DNA of 64,000 nucleotides. It comes from Aquabacterium sp. (lineage in GTDB: Bacteria; Pseudomonadota; Gammaproteobacteria; Burkholderiales; Burkholderiaceae_C). The DNA lies in contig NZ_JACPYU010000016.1 of the NCBI RefSeq assembly GCF_016195855.1, forward strand, positions 124,001 through 188,000. Direction: 5' to 3'. The notes beneath the pieces are model-generated. The model saw only the letters and a program-made list of their open reading frames with translations, searched no databases and was not told where the DNA came from. Below, piece by piece: positions 18,849 to 32,075 of the stretch. The position numbers and the translations under genes were made by a program. The stretch's first letter is position 1, and the number at the start of each line of letters is the position of its first letter.

Positions 18849-19282
18849 CTGCTTCTTTTGAACTGGTTTGCCCACACTGTCAGGCGATCAACCGCGTGCC
18901 GGCTGATCGCGTCCAAGACAAGCCCCAGTGCGGCAAATGCGCACAGGCTGTGCTGCCTGGCCAGCCTGTCAACCTGAACACCCAGCATTTCGAGCGCTTC
19001 ATCACGCGCAACCAGTTGCCTGTGCTGGTCGATTTCTGGGCGCCTTGGTGTGGCCCCTGCAAGATGTTTGCGCCCGTGTTTGCGCAGATGGCCGGTAGCT
19101 ACAACGGCCGTGTGCTGTTTGCCAAGGTTGACACCGAGGCCGAGCAGCAACTCGCCGGCCGCTACAACATCCGCAGCATCCCGACGCTGGCCCTGTTTGC
19201 CAATGGCCGCGAGATCGATCGCGTGTCGGGTGCCTTGCAGCCAGCGCAGTTGAAGGCCTGGCTGGCTCGCCACGGCCTTTGA
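18845..19282 (+). CDS. trxC: Thioredoxin TrxC (thioredoxin 2)
   Basis: Cytoplasmic disulfide reductase with an extra N-terminal zinc finger, linked to oxidative stress defence in other bacteria. The zinc ligands are CPHC (residues 9-12) and CGKC (29-32). The redox site is WCGPCK (68-73), within the thioredoxin motif DFWAPWCGPCKMF. The cis-Pro loop IRSIPTLALFANG follows. The 145 residues match TrxC rather than TrxA. An inverted repeat covers its start codon, so thermosensing or translational control is possible. Confidence 0.95.
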   Translation: MSASFELVCPHCQAINRVPADRVQDKPQCGKCAQAVLPGQPVNLNTQHFERFITRNQLPVLVDFWAPWCGPCKMFAPVFAQMAGSYNGRVLFAKVDTEAEQQLAGRYNIRSIPTLALFANGREIDRVSGALQPAQLKAWLARHGL

Positions 19283-19309
19283 TCGGCCGCCCTTCGGCCT
19301 GCTCAGAAC

Positions 19310-20749
19310 TCAGTACTGATCGCCTTCGCCGATGTAGCTGCCAGGCGCCAGGTTTTCGAAGCGCGTGTTCGACTTCAGGAAGGCCAGGTGCAAGCTGCCC
19401 ACCGGGCCGTTACGCTGCTTGCCGATGATGATTTCGGCCACACCCGGAATCTTCGATTCCTTGTTGTAGTACTCGTCGCGGTAGATGAACATGATCACGT
19501 CGGCATCCTGCTCGATGGCACCCGATTCGCGAAGGTCGGACATCATGGGGCGCTTGTCAGGGCGGGTTTCGACAGAACGGTTCAGCTGCGACAGGGCGAT
19601 CACCGGGCACTGCAGTTCTTTGGCCAGCGCCTTGAGGCCCCGCGAGATCTCACCGATCACGGTGGCGCGGTTTTCCTCGTTGCCACCGGAGCCGCTCATC
19701 AGCTGCAGGTAGTCGATGATGATCAGGCCCAGGGTGCCGCCGAACTGGCGGGCCAGGCGGCGTGCGCGGGCGCGCAATTCATTGGGTGACAGGCCGGGCG
19801 TTTCGTCAATGAAGACGTTGGCCGTGCGCAGCTTCTCGACGGTTTCGCTCAGGCGGCCCCATTCGTCATCGCTCAGACGGCCGGTACGCAGGTTCTGCTG
19901 GTTGATGCGGCCAATGGAGCCGACCATGCGCAGCGCCAGTTGGGACGCGCCCATTTCCATGGAGAACACGGCCACAGGCAGGCCTTCGTTGACCGCCACG
20001 TTTTCGCCAATGTTCAGCGCGAAAGCGGTCTTACCCATGGAGGGGCGGGCGGCCAGGATGATCAGGTCGCCCTTTTGCAGGCCGGCTGTCATCTTGTCCA
20101 TCTCGGTGAAGCCGGTGCGCACACCGGTCACGTCTTCGGAGCCGTTGTCGGCCAGTTCCTGCACGCGGTCCAGCAGGTCCACCACCAGGCCGTCCATGGA
20201 GTGGAAGCCTTGTTTGCCCTTGTTGCCTTCCTCGCCGATCTTCATGATCTTGGCTTCGGCCTCGTCGAGTTGGTCGGCCACGGACTTGCCGTTGGGGCTG
20301 AAGGCGTTGGTGGCGATTTCATCGCTGACCGACACCAGCTTGCGCAGCACCGCGCGCTCACGCACGATTTCGGCGTAGCGGCGCATGTTGGCGGCGCTGG
20401 GCACCGACTGGGCCAGGGCATTCAGGTACATCAAGCCGCCAGGAACATCCGCGGTCTTGCCCTGCATCTGCAATTGCTCGAAGACCGTGATCACGTCAGC
20501 GGGCTTGGAGCCATTGATCAGTTGCTGGATGGCCGTGAAGATGAGCTGGTGTTCGTGGCGGTAGAAGTCGCTGTCGGTCAGGAGGTCCGAGGCGCGGTCC
20601 CAGGCGCTGTTGTCCAGCAGCAAGCCGCCCAGCACGCTCTGCTCGGCTTCGATGGAGTGCGGCGGCACCCGCAGCTTGGCGATTTCATCGGCGCCAATCG
20701 AGGCACTCAGGCCTGATGGGGAGAAGGGTGTCGGGAGAACTGCGGCCAT
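19310..20749 (-). CDS. dnaB: Replicative DNA helicase DnaB
   Basis: Hexameric 5'-3' helicase that unwinds DNA at the replication fork. The 479-residue protein has the N-terminal collar domain (PPHSIEAEQSVLGGLLLDN near residue 25) and the RecA-like core with Walker A ARPSMGKTAFALNI (near 221-234). Walker B is in LGLIIIDYLQLMSG, and ECPVIALSQLNRSVE-type residues follow. There is no intein. The start is taken as ATG 20749; a TTG three codons earlier is possible. The upstream region holds several DnaA-box-like sites. Confidence 0.96.
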   Translation of the reverse strand: MAAVLPTPFSPSGLSASIGADEIAKLRVPPHSIEAEQSVLGGLLLDNSAWDRASDLLTDSDFYRHEHQLIFTAIQQLINGSKPADVITVFEQLQMQGKTADVPGGLMYLNALAQSVPSAANMRRYAEIVRERAVLRKLVSVSDEIATNAFSPNGKSVADQLDEAEAKIMKIGEEGNKGKQGFHSMDGLVVDLLDRVQELADNGSEDVTGVRTGFTEMDKMTAGLQKGDLIILAARPSMGKTAFALNIGENVAVNEGLPVAVFSMEMGASQLALRMVGSIGRINQQNLRTGRLSDDEWGRLSETVEKLRTANVFIDETPGLSPNELRARARRLARQFGGTLGLIIIDYLQLMSGSGGNEENRATVIGEISRGLKALAKELQCPVIALSQLNRSVETRPDKRPMMSDLRESGAIEQDADVIMFIYRDEYYNKESKIPGVAEIIIGKQRNGPVGSLHLAFLKSNTRFENLAPGSYIGEGDQY

Positions 20750-20784
20750 GGTCGTCAATCATAAGGTTGTCAGCGTCTTGCGCA

Positions 20785-20857
20785 TGTGGATAATGCTGTG
20801 GACATGTGTGCAAGTCTGTGGGCAACCTTGGGATAGCTTGGGGATTGGCGTGGATAA
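20785..20857 (-). promoter_or_regulatory. Cluster of DnaA-box-like sites upstream of dnaB
   Basis: On the minus strand: TTATCCACA (20785-20793, perfect consensus), ATGTCCACA (20797-20805), TTGCCCACA (20817-20825) and TTATCCACG (20849-20857, one mismatch). All share one orientation, with start-to-start spacings of 12, 20 and 32 bases. They fill the gap between the rplI terminator and dnaB, so DnaA control of dnaB is a plausible reading. Confidence 0.55.
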
Positions 20858-20875
20858 GTGGCGTGCCCAATGAGA

Positions 20876-20896
20876 AAGCCGGCTCAAGGCCGGCTT
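20876..20896 (-). terminator. Terminator of the rpsF-rplI operon
   Basis: 8-bp stem AAGCCGGC/GCCGGCTT with a 5-base loop; on the minus strand it is followed by TTTCTC. It lies 60 bases after the rplI stop and separates the ribosomal operon from dnaB. Confidence 0.65.
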
Positions 20897-20955
20897 CCTG
20901 GGGGCTGGATCCGGTGCGAACACCGGACTCTGCTTGGTCTGGTATGACCCGGTAC

Positions 20956-21408
20956 TTAGGCGGCTTCGCCAACCACAGCGACGGTGATCTCGGCGACCAC
21001 GTCGGTGTGCAGCGACAGCGACACAGGGTGCTCGCCCACGGTCTTCAGCGGACCGTTAGGCAGGCGGATCTGGTGCTTGGCCACTTCGAAGCCGGCAGCC
21101 TTGAGGCCTTCAGCGATGTCGAAGTTGGTGACCGAACCGAACAGGCGGCCGTCCACGCCAGCCTTCTGGCTGACGGTGATGGTCTTGCTGGCGAGCTTGT
21201 CGCCCAGGGCTTGAGCGGCGGCCAGCTTTTCGGCTTGAACCTTTTCCAGTTCAGCGCGACGGGCTTCGAATTCGGCGACAGCCTTTTCGGTGGCGCGACG
21301 AGCTTGGCCAGTGGGGATCAGGAAGTTACGAGCGTAACCGTCCTTCACGCGGACCACATCACCCAGGTTGCCCAGGTTGGCGACTTTTTCGAGGAGGATG
21401 ATTTGCAT
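20956..21408 (-). CDS. rplI: 50S ribosomal protein L9
   Basis: Large-subunit protein that helps maintain the reading frame during translation. The 150 residues begin [36 protein letters not shown], including the L9 signature (G-D-V-V-x-V-K-x-G-Y-x-R-N-x-L-I-P), then a long central helix rich in Ala, Glu and Lys and a C-terminal domain. It lies 13 bases after rpsR, last in the rpsF-priB-rpsR-rplI operon, and is followed by a terminator hairpin. Confidence 0.97.
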   Translation of the reverse strand: MQIILLEKVANLGNLGDVVRVKDGYARNFLIPTGQARRATEKAVAEFEARRAELEKVQAEKLAAAQALGDKLASKTITVSQKAGVDGRLFGSVTNFDIAEGLKAAGFEVAKHQIRLPNGPLKTVGEHPVSLSLHTDVVAEITVAVVGEAA

Positions 21409-21421
21409 GACAGAGAACTCC

Positions 21422-21715
21422 TTAGACGCGGTGCTGGTCGCTGTAAGGCAGCAGGGCCAGGAAGCGAGCGCGCTTGATGGCGGTGGTCAGCTGACGCTGG
21501 TAGATCGCGCGGGTGCCGGTCAGGCGTGCGGGGATGATCTTGCCGTTTTCAGCGATGAAGTCGCGCAGGGTGTCAACGTCCTTGTAGTCGATCTGTTCGA
21601 CGTTGGCGACGGTGAAGCGGTAGAAGCGCTTGCGACGGAACAGCAGGGATTGCGTGTTGCGCTTGCCCTTGCGGTCTTTGGAGAACTTGCCGTTCTTGGA
21701 GCGGGGAGCAGCCAT
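21422..21715 (-). CDS. rpsR: 30S ribosomal protein S18
   Basis: Small-subunit protein that forms a dimer with S6. The 97-residue product is longer than the usual 75 or so because of a basic N-terminal extension ([20 protein letters not shown]). The conserved core includes [40 protein letters not shown] and [14 protein letters not shown] ribosome site precedes the ATG in the gap to priB. Confidence 0.97.
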   Translation of the reverse strand: MAAPRSKNGKFSKDRKGKRNTQSLLFRRKRFYRFTVANVEQIDYKDVDTLRDFIAENGKIIPARLTGTRAIYQRQLTTAIKRARFLALLPYSDQHRV

Positions 21716-21744
21716 GATGACCTCTCAGTATCCGAATGGATGTG

Positions 21745-22035
21745 TTAAACGATGTCGTTGAGTTCGGTGATGTGGAGCAGCACGCCACGTCCGTTGCGCG
21801 GAGCACCCAGGAAGCCGGCAATGCTCAATGGCACGCCAACCGGCTTTCGGTTCAATTGCTCTGCAATCGGACCAATTGCCACGGCCTTGATGTCCAGCTT
21901 GACCTTGCGGGGAAGCAGGGCCTCGGTCACTTCGGATTCGTGCTGAAGCACGACGTCGAGTGCGGGCAGGCCGGCGGGGGTGTATCTCAATACGCTGCGT
22001 TCAATGATCTGGGCTGAAATCAGCACACGGTTCAT
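21745..22035 (-). CDS. priB: Primosomal replication protein N (PriB)
   Basis: Single-stranded DNA-binding protein of the OB fold that helps PriA restart stalled forks. The 96-residue product starts MNRVLISAQIIERSVLRYTP, and has the LPALDVVLQHESEVTEA strand pair and IAGFLGAPRNGRGVLLHITE at the end. It sits between rpsF and rpsR, the diagnostic position in beta- and gammaproteobacteria. dnaB is just downstream of the operon, so replication and ribosomal genes are clustered here. Confidence 0.93.
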   Translation of the reverse strand: MNRVLISAQIIERSVLRYTPAGLPALDVVLQHESEVTEALLPRKVKLDIKAVAIGPIAEQLNRKPVGVPLSIAGFLGAPRNGRGVLLHITELNDIV

Positions 22036-22075
22036 GAACGTGGACGCAACGCCTGTCGATGCCTTGCGGCATCAA

Positions 22076-22441
22076 TCAGGCAGCGGCTTGCTCCTGCTGG
22101 GCCTTGCGGGCCTCTTCACGCTCAACTTGCTTCATCATCACGGAAGGAGCGGTTTCAGCCTTGTCCTTCAGCACGGTGAGGTGACGCAGCACGGCGTCGT
22201 TGAACTTGAAGCCGGTTTCGAGTTCAGCCAGGGTTTCCTTGCTGGTCTCGATGTTCAGGCACAGGTAGTGAGCCTTGGCCAGCTTGTTGATCTGGTATGC
22301 CAGCTGACGACGGCCCCAGTCTTCAAGACGGTGAACCTGGCCGCCGGTGGAGGCGATCAGGGCCTTGTAGCGTTCCAGCATGGCGGGAACTTGCTCGCTT
22401 TGATCCGGGTGGATCAGCACGACGATTTCATAGTGACGCAT
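22076..22441 (-). CDS. rpsF: 30S ribosomal protein S6
   Basis: Small-subunit protein and partner of S18. The 121-residue protein begins [20 protein letters not shown] and has [20 protein letters not shown], the S6 signature region, and a C-terminal Glu/Ala/Gln-rich tail. The ATG at 22441 has an AAGGAG ribosome site upstream. It is first in the operon. The leader of about 98 bases could hold the S6:S18 autoregulatory structure known in other bacteria, but I could not confirm it. Confidence 0.97.
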   Translation of the reverse strand: MRHYEIVVLIHPDQSEQVPAMLERYKALIASTGGQVHRLEDWGRRQLAYQINKLAKAHYLCLNIETSKETLAELETGFKFNDAVLRHLTVLKDKAETAPSVMMKQVEREEARKAQQEQAAA

Positions 22442-22545
22442 GGATACTCCTTGTGGATTCCAGTTGATGGAAGCCGCCACGAAGCGTCAAACCCGTAGAC
22501 GGCAAGGGCTGCTCAAGAAATGAGCAACTGGCGGAAAAGCCTGCG

Positions 22546-22554
22546 ATTGTAGCA
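22546..22554 (-). promoter_or_regulatory. Extended -10 promoter of the rpsF operon
   Basis: Minus-strand TGCTACAAT, a TGn plus -10 hexamer, about 105 bases upstream of rpsF. No -35 hexamer is evident; the ppsA terminator occupies that area. Confidence 0.5.
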
Positions 22555-22557
22555 GTG

Positions 22558-22580
22558 AAAACGCCACCCGAAGGTGGCGT
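22558..22580 (-). terminator. Terminator of ppsA
   Basis: 8-bp stem ACGCCACC/GGTGGCGT around a four-base loop. On the minus strand the loop is TTCG and a short T-run (GGCGTTTTC) follows. It lies 57 bases after the ppsA stop. Confidence 0.75.
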
Positions 22581-22636
22581 GTGAGGTTCGCTCAGCTGGA
22601 TTTGACAACGAAATCCGGCTGTTTTGTCCGAAAACC

Positions 22637-25042
22637 TTATTTGGCAGCCAGGCGCTGCCAGGTTTCGACCACGGTGTCGGGGTTCAGCGAGATCGACACA
22701 ATACCCTCGGCGGCCAGCCACTCGGCGAAATCCGGGTGGTCGGATGGGCCCTGGCCGCAAATGCCGATGTACTTGCCGTGGGCACGGCAGGCGGCAATCG
22801 CGCGCGAGATCATGGCCTTGACGGCTGGATCGCGTTCATCGAAATCGTGGGCCAGCAGCTCCAGGCCGGAGTCGCGGTCCAGGCCCAGGGTGAGCTGGGT
22901 CAGGTCGTTCGAGCCGATGGACATGCCGTCGAAGAACTCCAGGAACTGCTCGGCCAGGATGGCGTTGGACGGCACCTCGCACATCATGATGATACGCAGG
23001 CCGTCGTGGCCACCCTTGGAGGCGCGCACCAGGCCGTGATCGGCCAGCATGTTGGTCACGCGCTCGGCCTGCTTCAAGGTGCGCACAAAGGGCACCATGA
23101 TCTCGATGTTGCTCAGGCCCATGTCGTTGCGCACGCGCTTGAGGGCTTCGCATTCCATGGCAAAGGCCTCGCCGAACTCGGCGCTGATGTAGCGCGAGGC
23201 GCCGCGGAAACCCAGCATGGGGTTCTCTTCCTCGGGCTCGTAGCGCGAACCGCCGATCAGCTTCTTGTACTCGTTGGACTTGAAGTCCGACAGGCGCACG
23301 ATGACGGGCTTGGGCCAGAAGGCAGCAGCGATGGTCGCGATACCTTCAGCGAGCTTGTCCACGTAGAAAGCGCGGGGCGAAGCGTGACCACGGGCTACCG
23401 ACTCGACGGCCTTTTTCAGGTCGCTGTCGATGTTGGGGTAGTCCAGGATCGCCTTGGGGTGGACGCCGATGTTGTTGTTGATGATGAACTCGAGGCGGGC
23501 CAGGCCCACGCCGTTGTTGGGCATCTGGGCGAAGTCGAACGCCAGTTGGGGGTTGCCCACGTTCATCATGATCTTCAGGCCGATGTGGGGCATCTCACCG
23601 CGCTTGACCTCGGTGACCTCGGTTTCCAGCAGGCCTTCGTAGATGTAGCCGGTGTCGCCTTCGGAGCAGGCCACGGTCACCAGGGTGCCGTCGGTCAGGC
23701 GCTCGGTGGCGTTGCCACAACCCACCACGGCAGGGATGCCCAGTTCACGCGCGATGATGGCGGCGTGGCAGGTACGGCCGCCACGGTTCGTGACGATGGC
23801 GCTGGCGCGCTTCATCACGGGCTCCCAGTTGGGGTCGGTCATGTCGGTGACGAGCACGTCGCCGGGCTTGACGGTGTCCATCTCGGAGATGTTGTGCACG
23901 ATGCGCACGGGGCCGGTGCCGATCTTCTGGCCAATGGCACGGCCTTCAGCCAGGATGGTGCCGGTGCTCTTGAGTTTGTAGCGTTGCTCGACCTTGCCTT
24001 GCATCTGGCTCTTGACCGTCTCAGGACGCGCCTGGAGGATGTAGAGCTTGCCGTCGGTGCCGTCCTTGCCCCATTCGATGTCCATCGGGCGGCCATAGTG
24101 CTGCTCGATGACCAGCGCGTAGCGGGCCAGCTCGGTCACGTCCTCGTTGCTCAGGCTGTAGCGGTTACGGGCCTCGACGGTGGTGTCCACGGTCTTGACC
24201 AGCTTGCCGGTGGCGGCCTTTTCTTCCGGCGTGGCGAACTCCATCTTGAGCAGCTTGGAGCCCAGGTTGCGGCGGATCACGGCCTGCTTGCCAGCCTTCA
24301 GGGCGGGCTTGTGCACGTAGAACTCGTCGGGGTTGACGGCGCCTTGCACCACGGTCTCACCCAGGCCATAGCTGGAGGTGATGAAGACCACGTCCTGGAA
24401 GCCCGATTCGGTGTCAATGGTGAACATCACACCGGCGGCGCCCAGGTCGGAGCGCACCATGCGTTGAACGCCGGCCGACAGGGCGACGACGTCATGGGCG
24501 AAGCCCTTGTGCACGCGGTAGGAGATGGCGCGGTCGTTGTAGAGAGAGGCGAACACCTCCTTCATCTTGTGCAGCACGTCTTCGATGCCGACCACGTTCA
24601 GGAAGGTCTCTTGCTGACCGGCAAACGAGGCGTCAGGCAGGTCTTCTGCGGTGGCGGACGAACGCACGGCGAACGAGGCCTGCAGGTTGTCGCCAGCCAG
24701 CTTGGCGAAGGCGCCGCGGATAGCCTTTTCCAGGTCGGCAGGGAAGGGCTGGGCTTCAACCCAGCCACGGATTTCGGCGCCGGCCTCGGCCAGGGCGCGC
24801 ACGTCCTCGGTGTTCAGCGCTGCCAGGCGCTTGCTGATGCGGTCGGCCAGGCCGTCGTGCTTGAGGAATTCGCGGAAGGCGTGGGCCGTGGTGGCAAAGC
24901 CCGTTGGCACGCGCACGCCATCGGGCAGTTGCGAGATCATCTCGCCGAGGCTGGCGTTCTTGCCGCCGACGACCTCGACGTCGGACATGCGCAGTTGCTC
25001 GAAGGGCACGACCAGATCGGTCGGCTCAAAGCGGTTGGTCAT
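22637..25042 (-). CDS. ppsA: Phosphoenolpyruvate synthase
   Basis: Converts pyruvate, ATP and water to PEP, AMP and phosphate for gluconeogenesis. The 801-residue protein has the N-terminal ATP-grasp domain ([20 protein letters not shown] near residue 24), the phosphohistidine motif [20 protein letters not shown] (near 417) and the C-terminal PEP-binding barrel with [18 protein letters not shown] and the late [15 protein letters not shown] segment. The ATG at 25042 matches the family start ([15 protein letters not shown]). It is divergent from ppsR, its regulator. Confidence 0.97.
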   Translation of the reverse strand: MTNRFEPTDLVVPFEQLRMSDVEVVGGKNASLGEMISQLPDGVRVPTGFATTAHAFREFLKHDGLADRISKRLAALNTEDVRALAEAGAEIRGWVEAQPFPADLEKAIRGAFAKLAGDNLQASFAVRSSATAEDLPDASFAGQQETFLNVVGIEDVLHKMKEVFASLYNDRAISYRVHKGFAHDVVALSAGVQRMVRSDLGAAGVMFTIDTESGFQDVVFITSSYGLGETVVQGAVNPDEFYVHKPALKAGKQAVIRRNLGSKLLKMEFATPEEKAATGKLVKTVDTTVEARNRYSLSNEDVTELARYALVIEQHYGRPMDIEWGKDGTDGKLYILQARPETVKSQMQGKVEQRYKLKSTGTILAEGRAIGQKIGTGPVRIVHNISEMDTVKPGDVLVTDMTDPNWEPVMKRASAIVTNRGGRTCHAAIIARELGIPAVVGCGNATERLTDGTLVTVACSEGDTGYIYEGLLETEVTEVKRGEMPHIGLKIMMNVGNPQLAFDFAQMPNNGVGLARLEFIINNNIGVHPKAILDYPNIDSDLKKAVESVARGHASPRAFYVDKLAEGIATIAAAFWPKPVIVRLSDFKSNEYKKLIGGSRYEPEEENPMLGFRGASRYISAEFGEAFAMECEALKRVRNDMGLSNIEIMVPFVRTLKQAERVTNMLADHGLVRASKGGHDGLRIIMMCEVPSNAILAEQFLEFFDGMSIGSNDLTQLTLGLDRDSGLELLAHDFDERDPAVKAMISRAIAACRAHGKYIGICGQGPSDHPDFAEWLAAEGIVSISLNPDTVVETWQRLAAK

Positions 25043-25281
25043 AAAAGCTCCAGGATGGTGAAAAAAATGGGTTGGCATCCACGGGTGGGCGCAGGTCTGT
25101 TGGTGTTGTTCGGGACCTTTGCCGCACATCTGACAACAGCTGTGGACACGAGATGGACTGATTGTAGGGTCAGGCCTATGATCGTGGGCTCAACAAGATC
25201 AATTCCTCTGGTCCACGAACGGGTGTTTGCGTGCAAAGCTGGCACGTCCGATTGAGGGGCCTTCTTCCTTTTTGTCTGCTT

Positions 25282-26100
25282 ATGTCTGATCGCAGCGTGT
25301 TTTTCGTGTCCGATGGCACAGGTATCACGGCCGAGACCATGGGTAACTCCATCCTGGCCCAGTTCGCCATCAAGCCCCGGCACGTGCGTCGGCCCTTCAT
25401 CGACACCGTGGACAAGGCGCATCAGGTGGTGCGCGAGATCAACGCGGCGGGGCAGCGCGAAGGCAAGCGGCCCATCGTGTTCACGACGCTGGCCAACGAC
25501 GATGTGCTGGCCATCTTGCGGGGGTGCGAGGCCAAGGTCTTCGATGTGATCAAGACCTTCGTCGAACCGCTCGAAGAAGAGTTCAGCATGAAGTCCAACC
25601 ATCGGGTGGGCCGCTTCAGCGACGCCAGCGTGGACCAGGAATACAACGACCGCATCGAGGCCATCAACTTCGCGCTGGAGCACGACGATGGGCAGTCTTC
25701 GCGCAGCCTGGAGCTGGCGGATGTGGTGCTGGTGGGTGTGAGCCGTTGCGGCAAGACGCCCACATCGCTGTACCTGGCGATGCAGCATGGCATCAAGGCC
25801 GCCAATGTGCCATTGATCCCCGAGGATTTCGATCGTGGTTTCCTGCCCTCGATGCTCAAGCCCTACAAGAAGAAGTGCTTTGGCCTGACGATCGAGCCCA
25901 ATCGCTTGAGCCAGATCCGCAACGAGCGCCGCCCGGGCAGCAAGTACGCCAGCCTGGACAACTGCCGCCTGGAGGTGGCGCAGGCCGAATCCATGATGCG
26001 CCGCGAGGGCATCGACTGGCTGTCGTCCACGCACAAGTCGATTGAAGAGATCGCCACCACCATCTTGCGTGACATCAGGCCCGATCGCCTGATCTACTGA
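25282..26100 (+). CDS. ppsR: PEP synthase regulatory protein (kinase/pyrophosphorylase)
   Basis: DUF299-family bifunctional enzyme: an ADP-dependent kinase that inactivates PEP synthase by threonine phosphorylation, and a Pi-dependent phosphorylase that reverses it. The 272-residue product opens MSDRSVFFVSDGTGITAETM. It has the P-loop-like ADP site VGVSRCGKTPTSLYLAMQHG (near residue 154) and KCFGLTIEPNRLSQIRNERR. The ATG at 25282 gives the family N-terminus. It is divergent from ppsA across a 239-base gap, matching the known gene pair. Confidence 0.94.
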   Translation: MSDRSVFFVSDGTGITAETMGNSILAQFAIKPRHVRRPFIDTVDKAHQVVREINAAGQREGKRPIVFTTLANDDVLAILRGCEAKVFDVIKTFVEPLEEEFSMKSNHRVGRFSDASVDQEYNDRIEAINFALEHDDGQSSRSLELADVVLVGVSRCGKTPTSLYLAMQHGIKAANVPLIPEDFDRGFLPSMLKPYKKKCFGLTIEPNRLSQIRNERRPGSKYASLDNCRLEVAQAESMMRREGIDWLSSTHKSIEEIATTILRDIRPDRLIY

Positions 26101-26108
26101 TCTGCCGA

Positions 26109-28838
26109 TTATTGAGGTTGCGCACTTTGGCGCTTGTTGGCCTGATGGTGCGTGGCCATTTCGATGAAGTGGCTCAGGCGTTTTGACAAGGCCTCGGCCG
26201 TGTGCAGGGTGTCGCTGTCAGCATGCCGCGCCTGTTCCTGAGTCTGCACTGCAAGCCGGGCCAGTTCAGGTGTATGCAGGTTGAGGGCGGTGCCCTTGAT
26301 GTTGTGGGCGATCTTGGCCAGTTGTTCCAGGTTCTGGGTCTGGATGGCGCGCTCAAGTTCCTGCTGGATCTCGCTGAGGGTGTCACCCAGCATGGCGATC
26401 AGGCGGTCAAGGAGTTGAGGCTGCGCCTGGTAGTACTGCTGCATGGCCTGCCAGTCGGTGATGTCCTGCTGCATGTTGGGCTCGGTGCTTGTCGTTGCTT
26501 GGGCTGCCATGTCGTTTGCCTGCGGTACATCCCCGGGGCGCCAACGTGCAAAGCGGCGTATTTCGTCAACCAGAGTATCCAGCATATAGGGTTTGGTGAC
26601 GTAGCCCACCATGCCGGCCCTTCTGGCCTGTTGCTTGGCGGTGTCGAACGCGTGCGCGGTCAGCCCGATGACAGGGAGCGAGGGCGCGATGTGGCCGAGC
26701 GCCTGGGCGGCCTGGTAGCCGTCCATGACCGGCATCTGGATGTCGCACAACACCACGTCGAAGCTCGATGGCCCATGCACGCGAACCTGCTCCAGCGCAT
26801 GGGCGCCATCGAACGCGAAAGTGACGATGGCGCCTTCTTGTTCCAGCATCTGTTGCAGCACCAGGCGATTGACGGGGTTGTCTTCGGCGGCGAGCACACG
26901 GATGTGCGCCAGCCGCTGTGTGCTGCTCACGGCCGTTCGGTTCAGCTTGGTCTTGATGGCGTTGAGCAGGCGCAGGGGGCTCAAGGGGCCGGCAACCACA
27001 GGCAGGTCGTTGTGCAGGGCTGGCGGCAATTCCACCACCATGCTGGCGGGCGCATTGACCAGCACCGTGTGGCCGAGGGCGACGTTGCGGCGAATCTCGT
27101 CGGCGGCGCATTGGGCCAAGGCGTCGGATGACAGGATGATCACGTCAGGTTGGCAATCTGGTGGCAGAGGAAGGGCGGGGGTGTTGGTCACCTTCAGTGC
27201 TCGATCGCAAAGCGATTCGGTCAAGGCGATGGACGCCGGCGTGGGTGCGCCCACCATGGCCACGTGGCGGATGTTGCGCACGTCGCCGGCTTCAGGGTGC
27301 AGCACCGGGAGCTTGACCGTGAAGGTGGTGCCCTGGCCCGGCTGGCTGTGGACCTGGATATGGCCTCGCATCATCTCCACCAGCCGCTTGCAGATGGCCA
27401 GGCCCAGGCCCGTGCCACCAGCCTGTGCGGGGTGGTGGCCATGCACTTGCACAAAGGGCTTGAACAGTTGCTGGAGCTTGTCCTCGGACATGCCGATCCC
27501 CGTGTCGGTGACCTCCATGATGAGATCGGGGGCGATGTAGTCCAGGCGGATGGCAACCTGCCCGGCGTCGGTGAACTTGATCGCGTTGGAGAGCAGGTTC
27601 AGCAGGATCTGGGACAGACGGGTGGCGTCACCATGGAAGTACTGCGGCACATCGGCCGACTCATGGATGATCAGCGGCAGGCCTTTGGCCTGAGCCAGGA
27701 TCGCCTTGAGCGTGAGCACGTGTTCCAGCACCTGGCCGAGGTTGATGCGTTCATAGTGCAGATTGAGCTTGCCCGACTCTATCCGGGAGAAGTCCAGCAC
27801 GTCATTGACCAGCGTGAGCAAATGTTGGGCGGAGTCGAGCATCTGCTCGAAGGTTCTGGCCTGAGGTGTGCCGACCGCCTGGCGCGCGCCCACCTGGGCC
27901 AGGCCGAACATCGCGTTCAAGGGTGTGCGCACCTCATGGCTGATGTTGGCCAGGAACTCGCTCTTGGCCTGGTTGGCAGCTTCGGCGGCCAGTTCGGCCT
28001 GCTTGATCTGGCTGATGTCGAACACGATGACCAGAAAGCCTTGCACGACGCCGTTGACGATGTCGGGCAGGTAGTGGGCTTCGCTGTGGCGGTGTCGTCC
28101 GGGCTGCCGCGGGATGGGGATCAGTGTTTCAAAGCGCTGGGGCAGCCCATTGAGCACGGCTTCGATGTAAGGCCAGTTCTGGGCGAAGAGTTCCGGCCCC
28201 AACACCTCCTTGATGTGCAGGTTGCGCAATTGGTCGGCGGACATGCCGAACCACTCGACGTAGGCCTTGTTGGCAAAGCGGTTGCGCAGGTCTTTGGTCC
28301 AGTAGCCGATCAGGCCGGGCACGCCGTCCAGGATGTTTTGCAGCAGGCGTTCGTGCTCGCTGAGTGCGGCTGTGCGCTCCTTGACGCGCTCTTCGAGGGA
28401 TTCGGTGAGCTTGAGCACGGCATGCTCGGCCTTCTTGCGGGCCGTGATGTCCATGACGATGCCGGTGTAGGTGGGCTGGCCGTCCTGCCTGGGTTGGCCG
28501 GGCTGGCCGCGTGACAGGATCCACCTGACAGGGCCGCTGCTCGGGTTGGTGCGCCACTCGATTTCGAATGGGACGCGGCATTGGCTGGCGGCAAAGACCG
28601 TCTGCCTGGCATACGTGCGATCTTCCGGGTGGATGCTGGCGAGCCAGGCGTCCTGACTGGCTTGCACGTCAGGCGAGAGGCCAAACAGGGCCCAGACCTC
28701 TTGAGACCAGGTGTTGAGGTTGGTGTCAAGCTGCCATTCCCACAGGCCTGCCTGGGCGGCGGACAGCGCCATCCTCAGCCCGTCATCCGTCGGCATGAAC
28801 CGAAGGGGGGGCGTGTCGATCTCCGTCAGGACCTGCAT
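26109..28838 (-). CDS. Hybrid sensor histidine kinase (PAS-PAS-HisKA-HATPase-REC-HPt)
   Basis: Predicted cytoplasmic multistep phosphorelay protein of 909 residues, with no clear membrane segment. Visible domains: a PAS_3-type fold (about 25-135), a short coiled coil (135-165), a second PAS (165-280), HisKA with HEVRTP (His301), and HATPase with NAIKFTD, DTGIGM and GGTGLGLAI (about 400-512). A region at 520-635 resembles a degenerate receiver without an obvious phosphoacceptor. A true receiver follows with Asp699 in [10 protein letters not shown], then an HPt domain with His845 in IAHNIKGTA. No response regulator is adjacent. The start is ATG 28838 with AAGGAGG very close (3 bases). Signal and target are unknown. 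Confidence 0.9.
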   Translation of the reverse strand: MQVLTEIDTPPLRFMPTDDGLRMALSAAQAGLWEWQLDTNLNTWSQEVWALFGLSPDVQASQDAWLASIHPEDRTYARQTVFAASQCRVPFEIEWRTNPSSGPVRWILSRGQPGQPRQDGQPTYTGIVMDITARKKAEHAVLKLTESLEERVKERTAALSEHERLLQNILDGVPGLIGYWTKDLRNRFANKAYVEWFGMSADQLRNLHIKEVLGPELFAQNWPYIEAVLNGLPQRFETLIPIPRQPGRHRHSEAHYLPDIVNGVVQGFLVIVFDISQIKQAELAAEAANQAKSEFLANISHEVRTPLNAMFGLAQVGARQAVGTPQARTFEQMLDSAQHLLTLVNDVLDFSRIESGKLNLHYERINLGQVLEHVLTLKAILAQAKGLPLIIHESADVPQYFHGDATRLSQILLNLLSNAIKFTDAGQVAIRLDYIAPDLIMEVTDTGIGMSEDKLQQLFKPFVQVHGHHPAQAGGTGLGLAICKRLVEMMRGHIQVHSQPGQGTTFTVKLPVLHPEAGDVRNIRHVAMVGAPTPASIALTESLCDRALKVTNTPALPLPPDCQPDVIILSSDALAQCAADEIRRNVALGHTVLVNAPASMVVELPPALHNDLPVVAGPLSPLRLLNAIKTKLNRTAVSSTQRLAHIRVLAAEDNPVNRLVLQQMLEQEGAIVTFAFDGAHALEQVRVHGPSSFDVVLCDIQMPVMDGYQAAQALGHIAPSLPVIGLTAHAFDTAKQQARRAGMVGYVTKPYMLDTLVDEIRRFARWRPGDVPQANDMAAQATTSTEPNMQQDITDWQAMQQYYQAQPQLLDRLIAMLGDTLSEIQQELERAIQTQNLEQLAKIAHNIKGTALNLHTPELARLAVQTQEQARHADSDTLHTAEALSKRLSHFIEMATHHQANKRQSAQPQ

Positions 28839-29033
28839 ATGCCTCCTTGTGCGGGAGCTTGAGGTGCGCTGCGTCGGGCTTGCGGCCGCTGCGCTTGACT
28901 GATGGGGCTCAGGAAATCGGGTACAGCAACCTGTCCGATGAACCCGGATCGGATGGGCAACATTAACGTTTATGCGCCTGCTTGGCAATGTGCCAACCTG
29001 AAATCTGCACGGTGTTGGCGGCTGGAAACAGTC

Positions 29034-29067
29034 TGGCCCGCCTGGGACGGGTGTCCTGGGCGGGCCA
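29034..29067 (-). terminator. Hairpin terminator of gcvP
   Basis: 9-bp stem TGGCCCGCC/GGCGGGCCA, with an inner GGAC/GTCC pair extending it. It lies 42 bases after the gcvP stop. The T-run on the minus strand is weak (GTTTCC). Confidence 0.55.
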
Positions 29068-29108
29068 GTTGTGCAGGGGACGGGCGGATCAGTCGCCGTC
29101 TGGCCGGA

Positions 29109-32015
<2,907 letters not shown>

Positions 32016-32075
32016 GGCGTTCGGCGTCGGGCGGGATCAGGCAGGCGGGCAGACAGGCTCAGGGGGCAAGGCACA

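Noticed and set aside
22574..25255. 893-codon open frame opposite ppsA
   Set aside because: Same effect of codon bias; ppsA is clearly real and has all family motifs.
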